From Planctomycetota bacterium (lineage in GTDB: Bacteria > Planctomycetota > UBA8742 > UBA2392): a stretch of DNA of 45,565 nucleotides. The notes under the pieces were generated by a model that ran no database searches, had not been told where the DNA came from, and was given only the letters and a program-made list of their open reading frames with translations. Numbering within the stretch: position 1 is the stretch's first letter; each line of letters starts with the position of its first letter. Positions 1 to 8,206 of this stretch are shown piece by piece. Where the stretch lies: assembly GCA_020845475.1 (NCBI GenBank), contig JADLFN010000008.1:1-45565 (forward strand), written 5' to 3'. The position numbers and the translations under genes are program-made.

Positions 1-1122
1 TCGCTCGCGCAATACGTGCGCAACAAGCTGCGCAAGCGCGGCTACCAGGAAGTCAAAGGCCCGATCATCTTGGCCGAGACACTCTGGCACACCAGCGGCC
101 ACTACGCGAATTACATGGAGAACATGTTCTTCACCAAGATGAAGCTGCGCGACGAAAAGGACCCCAACAAGATCGTCGAAGTCGAAGAAGAAAGGCAGAT
201 GGCCGTCAAGCCGATGAACTGCCCCGGCCACTGCATGATTTTCAAACACAAGCTGCGCTCGCACAACGAGATGCCGCTACGCTACGCCGAGCTCGGCCTG
301 GTGCATCGCCGCGAGCTCAGCGGCGTGCGCCACGGCTTGTTCAGGGTGCAAAGCTTCACTCAGGACGACGCGCATCACTTCGTGACACCGGAGCGCATGG
401 AGGAAGAGATCCAGATGCTGATCTCCTACTTCAAGGAGATTTATTCGGACTTCGGCCTGACCGAGTTCCACATGGAGCTGAGCACTCGCCCGGCCAAGAG
501 CATCGGCTCCGATGAAATGTGGAGCCGGGCCGAAACCGCGCTGAAGAAAGCGCTCGATGGCTCGGGCAGCACCTACAAGCTCAACCCGGGCGACGGCGCG
601 TTTTACGGGCCAAAGATCGACTTCCACATTCACGACGTTCTCAAACGCACCTGGCAGTGCGGAACCATTCAGTTGGACTTCAGCATGCCGGCGCGTTTCG
701 AACTCGAATACGTAGGATCCGACGGCCAGCGCCACACTCCCGTGATGATCCACCGCGCTGGGCTGGGCTCGCTCGAGCGTTTCATGGGCATCATCATCGA
801 GCATTTTGCGGGCGCATTCCCGCTTTGGCTGGCACCCGTGCAGGTGTGGGTAATCCCGGTGAGCGAGAAATTCAGCGACTACGCCAAAGAGGTCTGGTCC
901 AAGCTCATGGATTTCGGCCTGCGTGCCGAGTGCAACCTGAAAGACGACCGCCTCGGCTACAAGATCCGCGAGGCTTCGTTGCAGAAGATTCCCTATGTGA
1001 TCGTGCTCGGCGACAAGGAGCAGGCGGCCGGCTCAATCAACGTGCGCTCGCGCGACAAAGGCGAACTCGGAGAAATGAAGCTCGACGCGTTCTTCAGCCA
1101 GCTTGAGACCTGGAGCAAGTAG
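1..1122 (+). CDS. thrS: Threonyl-tRNA synthetase, C-terminal part (5' end outside window)
   Basis: This enzyme charges tRNA-Thr with threonine in the cytoplasm. The frame is open from the first base of the window, so the gene begins upstream. The N-terminal TGS and editing domains are missing here, and what remains is the class II catalytic core plus the anticodon-binding domain. The zinc-site motifs of ThrRS are visible: Cys in MNCPGH, His in DDAHHF and His in VMIHRAGLGSLERF. Class II motif 2 is present as HRRELSG followed by RVQSFTQDDAH. The last 110 or so residues (VQVWVIPVSEKF to the end) form the HGTP anticodon-binding fold. The stop TAG at 1120-1122 is followed directly by a GC-rich hairpin. 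The 373 codons seen are intact. The identification is secure; only the start is unknown. Confidence 0.97.
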   Translation, partial: SLAQYVRNKLRKRGYQEVKGPIILAETLWHTSGHYANYMENMFFTKMKLRDEKDPNKIVEVEEERQMAVKPMNCPGHCMIFKHKLRSHNEMPLRYAELGLVHRRELSGVRHGLFRVQSFTQDDAHHFVTPERMEEEIQMLISYFKEIYSDFGLTEFHMELSTRPAKSIGSDEMWSRAETALKKALDGSGSTYKLNPGDGAFYGPKIDFHIHDVLKRTWQCGTIQLDFSMPARFELEYVGSDGQRHTPVMIHRAGLGSLERFMGIIIEHFAGAFPLWLAPVQVWVIPVSEKFSDYAKEVWSKLMDFGLRAECNLKDDRLGYKIREASLQKIPYVIVLGDKEQAAGSINVRSRDKGELGEMKLDAFFSQLETWSK

Positions 1123-1142
1123 CACGGGCCTCCCGGCCCGTG
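1123..1142 (+). terminator. Hairpin directly after thrS
   Basis: A perfect 8-bp stem (CACGGGCC / GGCCCGTG) with a TCCC loop begins one base after the thrS stop codon. No clear U-tract follows; a second palindrome begins 3 nt later. The position suggests transcript termination or 3'-end stabilisation. Confidence 0.55.
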
Positions 1143-1145
1143 ACC

Positions 1146-1173
1146 GTAGGGGCGACATGTATGTCGCCCCTAC
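1146..1173. repeat. REP-like perfect palindrome between convergent genes
   Basis: Two 13-base arms (GTAGGGGCGACAT and its exact reverse complement) are separated by only GT. Palindromes of the GTAGGGGCGAC...GTCGCCCCTAC type are commonly dispersed in bacterial genomes. The TAG stop codon of the minus-strand TPR gene (bases 1170-1172) lies inside the right arm, so the repeat itself ends that reading frame. It may also serve as a bidirectional terminator between the converging thrS and TPR genes. Confidence 0.7.
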
Positions 1174-2642
1174 AATCCGTGGGCATGCAGGCGCGCGATG
1201 GCGATCTTGTTCTCCGGATCCGGGTCGGCGACGAATTGCGCGTAGCCGCGCTTGTGTGTTTTCAGTTCGGCAAGCGCGGCTTTGGCCTCTTCAAAACGGC
1301 CGTCCTCGGCGAGCGCAATCGTGAGATAGACGCGCGCGGTCGCGGCCTCAATGCCATCGACAAGGCCCATGGTGTCAAAGAGCGCGATGGATTCCTGCGC
1401 GGCCGCCACGGCCTGTTCAGGCTCTTTTCGGAGCAGCAACAAAGACGCCCGCTGCGAGTTGGCGGAAGCCATGTAGTGCCGCGCGCCGGTCGCGCGTGCC
1501 ATCGCGATGCCCTGATCAAGAACTTCCAGCGCACGGTCAAAGTCGCCGCGTTTTTCGTAATAGGGGGCGAGGTTGATAGTGTAGAGCGCGACGGCCGCGC
1601 TATCGCCCAGTTCGCGCGCGATATCGCGGGCCTCGGTCAGGCAGGCAAAGCCAGATTCGTGCCGGCCCGCCATCGATTCAAGGTTGCCGATATTGCACAG
1701 GTTGGCTGCCTGCAACTCGCGGTTGCCACAGGCGCGCGCATATTCATCGGCGCGGCGATAGGCCTCGCGCGCGGCTGGGATGTCGCCCAGCTTGCGATGC
1801 ACAATGCCAAGGTTGCTGAGCACCGACGCCAGTCTGCGCAGGTCGCGCCTGCTTTGCGCATTCTTGAGGCAGTCCGTTTGCAGTTCCAGCGCGCGTTTGA
1901 GGTCGCCCAAGTCGCTGTAAATGATGCCGCGATTCATGCGCGCAACGTAAACGCCGTCAGAATTCCTGCAGCGCCGAAACAGGCTTTCCGCGCGCTCAAG
2001 CAGCTTCAGGCCTGCTCTCAGATCGCCGCGCGACCACACCTGGATGCCGAGCAGATTCACCGCCAGCGCCTCCTGCGAACTGGATTTCGCCGCCTTGGCG
2101 AACTTGCGCGCCCGGCCTGCATGGCGCGCGGCACCGGCATAATCGGCCAGGCCGTAGGCGAGCGCACCCAGCACCTGTTCAAGCTCGGCGCGCAATTTCA
2201 GCGACTTCCCGCGCAACTGTCTCAGCGCGTCTTTGGCGTAACCTCGCCCGCGACGGAACTGGCTGAGGTTGCGGCAGGCATTGGCGGCCTTGATCATGGC
2301 TTCAACCCAGCTGCGCGAGCCTTTGTGGCGCATAGCCGCAATGCGCAGTGAAGCATCGAGTGCCGCCTGAAAGTCAAAGTGCTTCCACGCCGATTCGGCC
2401 CACTGCGCCAGGTAGCGGCGTTCCTTTGCCCCAAAGGCGCGGCCATGAGCGCCCTGGGCTGCCAGGCTGGCGTGCAAGGCGAGCTCGCGCAGGTGCGCTT
2501 GCAACTCGCGCGAAAGCACGCGCTCCATGGAGGCAAGCGCCAGGCCGTGAAGACGCGCGCGCTCTGAGGGCAAGTGGAGTTCGTAGGCGGCCTCACGCAG
2601 GAGCGTGTGCGCGAACAAGTAGGCAGTCTCGGCGGTCAACAC
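1170..2642 (-). CDS. TPR-repeat protein, probably a 5'-truncated remnant of a larger ATPase-TPR regulator
   Basis: This 490-aa product consists mainly of tetratricopeptide repeats: about nine units of 35-40 residues from about residue 105 to 475, with hallmarks such as LGIVHRKLGDIPAAREAYRRA. The first 35 residues (YLFAHTLLREAAYELHLPSE) match the segment that normally follows the ATPase and winged-helix part of large signalling ATPases (the FxHALLREAAYExLP element). The P-loop domain that should precede it is absent. The only in-frame starts are GTG 2642 or near-cognate codons after the TAA about 70 bases upstream, none with a convincing ribosome binding site. The stop codon is supplied by the palindrome at 1146-1173. 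It may be a working TPR scaffold or a decaying fragment. I saw no in-frame stop within the TPR part. Confidence 0.6.
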   Translation of the reverse strand: MLTAETAYLFAHTLLREAAYELHLPSERARLHGLALASMERVLSRELQAHLRELALHASLAAQGAHGRAFGAKERRYLAQWAESAWKHFDFQAALDASLRIAAMRHKGSRSWVEAMIKAANACRNLSQFRRGRGYAKDALRQLRGKSLKLRAELEQVLGALAYGLADYAGAARHAGRARKFAKAAKSSSQEALAVNLLGIQVWSRGDLRAGLKLLERAESLFRRCRNSDGVYVARMNRGIIYSDLGDLKRALELQTDCLKNAQSRRDLRRLASVLSNLGIVHRKLGDIPAAREAYRRADEYARACGNRELQAANLCNIGNLESMAGRHESGFACLTEARDIARELGDSAAVALYTINLAPYYEKRGDFDRALEVLDQGIAMARATGARHYMASANSQRASLLLLRKEPEQAVAAAQESIALFDTMGLVDGIEAATARVYLTIALAEDGRFEEAKAALAELKTHKRGYAQFVADPDPENKIAIARLHAHGL

Positions 2643-2746
2643 CGAAGCATGATAGCTTGGCCAAGAGGCACTCTGCGACAGCAGCAGCGGCCCGTCCGCA
2701 AAGTGTTAGTATGGACTGAGGCGGGCACGACCCAGGAGAATGGAAG

Positions 2747-2914
2747 ATGGCAAGCATTCGGTTTGGCAAGAAAGCGAAGAAGGCCGAGACGGAACAGGAA
2801 AAGAAGGAACGCAAGGAAAAGCAGAAGGCGCAGGAATTCAACCAGGGACAGGCGACGTCCTTTAAGCAGGGCGGTGGCGGCGCGAAGTTCTTCAACCGGC
2901 GCACGGCAGGTTAG
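2747..2914 (+). CDS. Small basic protein, 55 aa, unknown function
   Basis: ATG 2747 is preceded by a good Shine-Dalgarno sequence, AGGAG at 2734-2738, with 8-nt spacing. The product is highly charged: residues 7-29 are a Lys/Glu-rich helix-like stretch (KKAKKAETEQEKKERKEKQK). A Gly-rich turn and a basic aromatic tail (KFFNRRTAG) follow. There are no Cys residues, no signal peptide and no membrane segment. The TAG stop interlocks with the TAA of the converging response regulator gene in the tetranucleotide TTAG. I do not recognise a family. The composition would suit binding to RNA, ribosomes or another acidic partner, but that is inference. The strong ribosome binding site, clean frame and tidy convergent end argue for a real gene. 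Confidence 0.6.
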   Translation: MASIRFGKKAKKAETEQEKKERKEKQKAQEFNQGQATSFKQGGGGAKFFNRRTAG

Positions 2915-3366
2915 AGATTCGCGGGGCGGGAGCTGCCGGGCAGTTCATTGAGTTTGAGCCAGTAATTTCCCAGGGCGCGAACGAACTCGACGAATTTGTC
3001 AAATTCAACGGGCTTGCGCACATAGGAGTTGGCGCCGTAGTCGTAGGCCCTGGCGATGTCGCTCTCCTCGGAGGAAGACGTCAGCACGACTACCGGCACG
3101 CGGCGGGTCAGCGCGTTGGCGCGCAGGCGGCGCAGCACGTCAAGGCCGGAAAGCTTGGGCAGTTGCAGGTCGAGCAGCATGACTTTGGGTGTCTGGCCCA
3201 GGTCGCGTTGCTCAAAGCGCCCCTGGCCGAGAAGAAAGTCGATGGCTTCCGCGCCGTCGCGAACCACTTCCACGCGGTGCGTAATGCCGCCCTTGCGCAG
3301 AGCGCGCAACGTAAGTTCTTCGTCGTCGGGATTGTCTTCTACCAGCAGAATGAAGCCTTCGCTCAT
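2911..3366 (-). CDS. Single-domain response regulator (Rcp1-like receiver)
   Basis: This 151-aa protein is a stand-alone CheY-like receiver with no output domain. The acidic pair is E10-D11, the phosphoacceptor is D66 (VMLLDLQLP), the switch residue is T96 (VVVLTSSSEE) and the conserved lysine is K118 (YVRKP). The long loop before D66 and the EDNPDDEELTLRAL start are typical of the Rcp1 subfamily, which partners phytochrome-like and PAS-type histidine kinases. Its ATG overlaps the TGA of the kinase gene in the sequence ATGA, so the two are translationally coupled and the kinase is the obvious phosphodonor. The effector is not visible; such receivers usually act by protein contact or phosphorelay. 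Confidence 0.93.
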   Translation of the reverse strand: MSEGFILLVEDNPDDEELTLRALRKGGITHRVEVVRDGAEAIDFLLGQGRFEQRDLGQTPKVMLLDLQLPKLSGLDVLRRLRANALTRRVPVVVLTSSSEESDIARAYDYGANSYVRKPVEFDKFVEFVRALGNYWLKLNELPGSSRPANL

Positions 3367-6300
3367 TTTGCCCCCTGAGTTCCCAGCGTGAATTGAAAGC
3401 TGGCCCCTTTGCCCGGCGCACCCTGCGCGCGTACGAGGCCGCCGTGGCGGTGGACAATGCGCTGCACCGTGGCCAGGCCAATTCCTGTACCCTCAAATTC
3501 CTTCAGAGAATGCAGGCGCTGGAAAGCACCAAACAGCTTGCCGGCATACTGCATGTCAAAGCCGGCGCCATTGTCACTGACGATGTATCCCGTCCCGTGT
3601 TCGGTCTCTTCGCAACTGAAAGAAATTCGCGCGTGCTCAGTGCGCGACGTGAACTTGAATGCGTTGTCGAGGAGGTTTTGCAGCAGCACGCGCAACAGGC
3701 GCGGATCGCCCACGGCGGTGATAGCGGGCTGGATGTTGATTTCAATCTGCCGCTTGGGGCTCAACTTGCGCAACTCCGCGCAGATTTCACGGGCCATGGC
3801 CGAAAGGTCCACGGTTTCGCGCACCATCTCGGCGCGCGTCACGCGTGAGAGGCCAAGCAGATCGTCAATCAGCCGGCCCATGCGCTGCGAAGCGCTCTTG
3901 ATGCGGTCGAGCATGGCCTCGCCATCGCTGCCCAGCCGGCTGCCGAAATCCTCCTGCAGCGCCTGGGAAAAGCCGAAGATGCCGCGCAGTGGGGCCCGCA
4001 AATCGTGGCTGACGGAATAGCTGAAGCTCTCGAGCTCGGTGTTGATCGCGGTCAATTCAATGGCGCGCTGAGAAAGTTCGCGGTTGGCGGCTTCCAGTTG
4101 GCGCGTGCGCTCGGCGACACGGGCCTCAAGAAGCTCGCTGGCGCGTTCTCGTTCCACGACGCGTCCGAGCTGTGTTCCGATGTTGGCCATGATGTCGAGC
4201 AACTGCGCATCGGAGGGCGTGCGCTTGTCGGTGCCGAATTCCATGACGGCAACGACTTCCCTGCCCACGAGCACGGGGAAGGCAAAACCCGACGCGATTC
4301 CGAGGCCCGTCTTTGTGCGCCCGCCGGGGAACTGCGCGTCCTGGGTGATGTCTTCGATCCAGTAAGGGCGGCGATCGCGCAGCACCGCGCCGGGCAGGCC
4401 GACACCCGGGCCAAATCTCGCGGCCATGTTCATGGCCTTGAATTCGGCGTGCGCGTCGGGCTGGTCGAGGCGCCAGAGTTCGATGGGGTAAAGGTCATGG
4501 CGCGCGGCATCAACGCGATAGGCGTGGCCCAGGGGCCAGCCGGTGTAAGAACAGATTTCGTCAATGACGAGGCGCATGGCGGCCTCGCTACTGGTGCTTT
4601 CGTTGGCGGCCATGGCGACGCGCTGCATCAGGCGCACGATGCCGGCCTCGCGCTGCAGCGCCTCTTCCGCGCGCTTGCGCTCCGTGATGTCGCGAATGGC
4701 AACCACGCGCACCGGCTTGCCGCCCAGTTCAAGGTTGCGCGCCGTGATTTCGCCGGGAAACGTGGAGCCATCCTTGCGCAGGCCTACCGCTTCGTAGGGA
4801 GTTTCAACGCCGGCGCGCACGTTGGCAATCACGGCATCACGCGATTGAGGCGCCGCCAGCGAGAATGCATTCATGTTGCGCAGCTCTTCGGGCGAATAGC
4901 CGGTCATGTCCGTCAGGCGCTGGTTGGCGTCGATGACTTTGCCCTGCTCATGGATCAAGATGGCCTCTGCTGTGGCGCCGGAAAGGCGCTTGTAGCGCAG
5001 CTCGCTTTCCTGCAGTGCGCGTTGGGAGCGCTTGCGCTCGGTGATATCGCGAACGGCCACAACGCGGACATCGCGCCCTGACAGCTTGATCCGGCGGGAC
5101 GTCAGTTCGCAGGGGAACGTGCTGCCGTCTTTGCGCATGCCGACATATTCATTGGTGCCTTCCTGGCCGGAACTGATGAAGGCCAGAACCCGGGGCAGCG
5201 ACTCCGGCGCGGCGAGCTTGCGGATATCGAGGCCAATCAATTCCTGGGCGGGGTAGCCGGACATTTCGCTGGCGCGCTGGTTGGCGTCAATGACGCGCCC
5301 TTCAGCATGGATGATGATCGCCTCTTCGGTGGCGCTGGCCAGGCGCTTGAAGCGCTCTTCGCTTTCTGTCAGGGCCAGTGCCGCCTTGCGCTGCTCGGTG
5401 ACGTCGCGCTGTGTTCCCCAGATGCGGACGATTTTGCCGCCTTCAGTGATGCCGATGACGTTGTTGAGAAAGTAATGGTGGGCCCCGTCACGGCCGATTT
5501 CGTGGCTCTCGAGATCAGTCACGCGGTAGCGCGCCTTGGCGAATGTGCGGAATGTTTCGCGGTTGGCGGGATCGGACATGTCCAGCATCTGCGAAATGCG
5601 CAGGCCGATGATTTCCTCGGCGCAGCCGTAGCCGTACATCCGGGCCATGGCATCGTTGCACTCGGCCAGCACGCCGCCATAAATGGCCAGGTCCACTTGC
5701 GTTTCGATGTCCAGGTCGAGATTGATGGGCTCGGCGAACTCAAAGCGCCATACGCCCTCGGTGCTCTGCGCGATGAAAGCCTGGTAGCGCTGCTGGCTCT
5801 CCCGAAGCGCTTGTTCGGCCTGTTTGCGCTCGGTGGCATCACGCATGATGGCCAGGATGCGGCCGGGGCCCACCTTGCGCGCGTTCACTTCAACCACCAC
5901 GCGTCCGCCGCCCTTGCGCAGCAACTCGCGCTCATCGCGAAGGATCTCGCCGTTCTCCAGCTGCGCCAGGCGCTGCGCGACATCCGGGCGATGGGCGGGG
6001 GGTAACAGATCCGTCAATGCCAGCGCACCGAGCTCGGCCTTGGAGTAGTTCAGCATTTCGCAGCCGCGCAGGTTGGCGTCCATCAGGCGCAGGTCAGTGC
6101 CGATGATGAAAATGCCGTCACCGGCCTGCTCCATGATGGTGCGATACTCGAGCTCGCTCTTGCGCAGGGCATCCTCGGCGCGACGGCGCTCGGTGATATC
6201 GAGGCACGAGCCGATGTAACCGGAGAACTGCCCATTCTCCGAAAAGCGCGCTACGCCGTGATCCAGCACCCAGCGGTACTCGCCGTCGGACGCGCGCAGG

Positions 6301-8069
6301 CGATACTCGATACTGAAATCCTGGTGTGCCAGGCTTGCATCCGCCACTTGGTCGGCGACGCGCTGGCGGTCTTGCGCAAACACTCCTTCCAGCCAGCCTT
6401 CGCCGATTTCATCGTCGAGCGCGCGTCCGGTGAATTCCATCCAGCCGCGCGAGAAATACGTGCGCCGGGCTTCGACGTCGGCAAGCCAGATGAAAACCGG
6501 CGCGGAATCGGCGAGTTGGCGGAAGCGCTGCTCGCTTTCACGCAACGCGGCCTCGGAGCGCTTTCGCTCGGAAACGTCGCGGATGATGGCCATCAGTCGG
6601 CCGTCAGAAAGAAATCGCGCGGAAATGTCAGCGGGGAAGCGCGAACCATCCTTGCGCAGCATCACGCGCTCCCAGCGCTGCGGGATGCCTTTGCGCATTT
6701 CGGCCATGCGCGGCCCGATCAGCTGGCGGTCTTCCAGGGGTACGGTATCGGCGATCCCGACTTTGGTGATTTCCTCGCGTGTGTATCCGAACAGTTCGCA
6801 GGTGCGCGAGTTGGCCTCAATGTTGCGCCCCTCGCCATCGGCGATGCAGATGGCCTCCGTAGCCTCCTCGATCAGGGTGCGGTAGCGTTCTTCACTGTGC
6901 TGCAGCGCCTTTTCGGCACGTTTGCGGTCGCTGATGTCATGCACGATGGTGTGCAGCAGAACACGCCCGCCCACGGTGATCGGCGATGTGTAGATCTCGA
7001 CGTCGCGCATCGAGCCGTCGGCGAGCCGATGCCGCGACTCGAGGTGGGCGCTGGTGCTTGCTTTCAGCCTGGCCAGATTCTGCAGCGAAACCTCGCGTGA
7101 AAGTGTGTTGATCTCCCACACGAACTTCGAGCGCAGATCAGCAACGGTCCAGCCGTAGTAGGCCGTGCACGCGGCATTGGCATCGACGACCTTCCCGGTG
7201 TCCGGGTCGGTCAGGAACATCATTGCGCTGGTGCTCTGGAAAATCGCGGAGAAACGCGATTCGCTCAGGCGCAGGGCATCCTCTGCCCGCTTGCGCTCAG
7301 TGATGTCGTGCATGATGCTGTGCAGCAGCACACGCGAGCCCATCTTGATCGGGCAGGAATAGACTTCCATGTCGCGGATCTCGCCGCCGGAGAGGAAGTG
7401 CTTGACCTCTACGCGGCCGCCTTTTCCCTTGGCCAGTTGCATTATGCGCGCCAGCACCGCCTTCTGGTCGGATTCGCGGGTGATGTCCCAGATGTGTCTG
7501 GCGCGCAAATCATCCAACGTGTAGCCATAGAATCTTGCCGCGGCGGGGTTGGCGTCCACGATGCGGGCCGTGGCGGGATCGGCCAAAAACATGATCGCGC
7601 TGGTGTTTTCAAACACGGATGAGAAGCGCGCCTCGCTTTCACGCAGCGCCATTTCGACGCGCAGGGTTTCCGTGACGTCCTGGCCGATACAGGCGATGAA
7701 TTCCGGCTGGCCGCTCGAATCATCAAAGCGCGCGAAGTACCAGCGGATCTGGTGCAACGTTCCGTCCTTGCTTACCCACGCCAGGAGCACTTCGCCCGTG
7801 TCGCGCGTTTCGCGCGTTGCCCACATGTCGCGAAGCCGCTGGTGCTCAGAGGGCGCAATCAGGGCAAAGAAGCTTTTGCCGGCCATTTCCTCGTAGCTGT
7901 AGCCGGTAAGTGTCTCGCAGGCTTTGTTGAACACCACGTATTCGCCGCGATCATTCACCGCGCAGAACAGCGTCGTGGAAGAATCCAGGAACGCGTTCAT
8001 CAAGTCGCCCGGACGCTGGACGAGCTTGCCGGTGATATAGCGGCGGCGTGTCGTGTGCTTTTCAGCCAT
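3363..8069 (-). CDS. Giant multi-PAS/GAF sensor histidine kinase
   Basis: The product is about 1568 aa from ATG 8067-8069. The frame extends 7 codons further to a TTG, but that start is less likely. I count nine consecutive PAS/PAC units, at roughly 23-146, 147-270, 271-393, 394-513, 514-639, 640-758, 759-903, 904-1022 and 1023-1140. Each ends in the DITERKRAE-type linker. They are followed by a GAF domain (about 1141-1305), a coiled coil, a HisKA domain with the phospho-His near 1354 (SVSHDLRAPLRG) and an HATPase_c domain (N box LLDNAFKF, DNGAGFD, GTGIGLATV). No transmembrane segment or signal peptide is apparent, so it should be cytoplasmic. PAS2/PAS3 and PAS8/PAS9 look like recent duplications. 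Ligands are unknown. The paired receiver lies immediately downstream. Confidence 0.95.
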   Translation of the reverse strand: MAEKHTTRRRYITGKLVQRPGDLMNAFLDSSTTLFCAVNDRGEYVVFNKACETLTGYSYEEMAGKSFFALIAPSEHQRLRDMWATRETRDTGEVLLAWVSKDGTLHQIRWYFARFDDSSGQPEFIACIGQDVTETLRVEMALRESEARFSSVFENTSAIMFLADPATARIVDANPAAARFYGYTLDDLRARHIWDITRESDQKAVLARIMQLAKGKGGRVEVKHFLSGGEIRDMEVYSCPIKMGSRVLLHSIMHDITERKRAEDALRLSESRFSAIFQSTSAMMFLTDPDTGKVVDANAACTAYYGWTVADLRSKFVWEINTLSREVSLQNLARLKASTSAHLESRHRLADGSMRDVEIYTSPITVGGRVLLHTIVHDISDRKRAEKALQHSEERYRTLIEEATEAICIADGEGRNIEANSRTCELFGYTREEITKVGIADTVPLEDRQLIGPRMAEMRKGIPQRWERVMLRKDGSRFPADISARFLSDGRLMAIIRDVSERKRSEAALRESEQRFRQLADSAPVFIWLADVEARRTYFSRGWMEFTGRALDDEIGEGWLEGVFAQDRQRVADQVADASLAHQDFSIEYRLRASDGEYRWVLDHGVARFSENGQFSGYIGSCLDITERRRAEDALRKSELEYRTIMEQAGDGIFIIGTDLRLMDANLRGCEMLNYSKAELGALALTDLLPPAHRPDVAQRLAQLENGEILRDERELLRKGGGRVVVEVNARKVGPGRILAIMRDATERKQAEQALRESQQRYQAFIAQSTEGVWRFEFAEPINLDLDIETQVDLAIYGGVLAECNDAMARMYGYGCAEEIIGLRISQMLDMSDPANRETFRTFAKARYRVTDLESHEIGRDGAHHYFLNNVIGITEGGKIVRIWGTQRDVTEQRKAALALTESEERFKRLASATEEAIIIHAEGRVIDANQRASEMSGYPAQELIGLDIRKLAAPESLPRVLAFISSGQEGTNEYVGMRKDGSTFPCELTSRRIKLSGRDVRVVAVRDITERKRSQRALQESELRYKRLSGATAEAILIHEQGKVIDANQRLTDMTGYSPEELRNMNAFSLAAPQSRDAVIANVRAGVETPYEAVGLRKDGSTFPGEITARNLELGGKPVRVVAIRDITERKRAEEALQREAGIVRLMQRVAMAANESTSSEAAMRLVIDEICSYTGWPLGHAYRVDAARHDLYPIELWRLDQPDAHAEFKAMNMAARFGPGVGLPGAVLRDRRPYWIEDITQDAQFPGGRTKTGLGIASGFAFPVLVGREVVAVMEFGTDKRTPSDAQLLDIMANIGTQLGRVVERERASELLEARVAERTRQLEAANRELSQRAIELTAINTELESFSYSVSHDLRAPLRGIFGFSQALQEDFGSRLGSDGEAMLDRIKSASQRMGRLIDDLLGLSRVTRAEMVRETVDLSAMAREICAELRKLSPKRQIEINIQPAITAVGDPRLLRVLLQNLLDNAFKFTSRTEHARISFSCEETEHGTGYIVSDNGAGFDMQYAGKLFGAFQRLHSLKEFEGTGIGLATVQRIVHRHGGLVRAQGAPGKGASFQFTLGTQGAK

Positions 8070-8168
8070 GGAGTGCGCCAATTGTAGCAAGAAAGGCGTG
8101 CAATCAAGCTGTCAGTGTGCGGCCGCTCACGAACCGCGCAGCGCATAAAGCCCGTTTTTCAGGTGCAC

Positions 8169-8174
8169 TATATT
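8169..8174 (+). promoter_or_regulatory. Possible -10 element (TATATT) in the divergent intergenic region
   Basis: The 137 bp between the divergent kinase gene and the TPR gene must hold promoters in both directions. TATATT at 8169-8174 is the best -10-like hexamer on the plus strand, but no good -35 lies at 16-18 bp. This is weak, single-element evidence. Confidence 0.25.
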
Positions 8175-8206
8175 CTGTAAGCTCAGGTCTGACCGCCGGA
8201 GCCGCT

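Noticed and set aside
1140..2351. Plus-strand frame of 403 codons opposite the TPR gene
   Set aside because: Ala/Arg/Gln-rich shadow sequence. The minus strand has the periodic TPR signature.
4005..5081. Plus-strand open frames inside the histidine kinase gene (also 5307-6005 and 6258-7100)
   Set aside because: They mirror the kinase codons and repeat with the PAS modules; no protein family and no ribosome binding sites.
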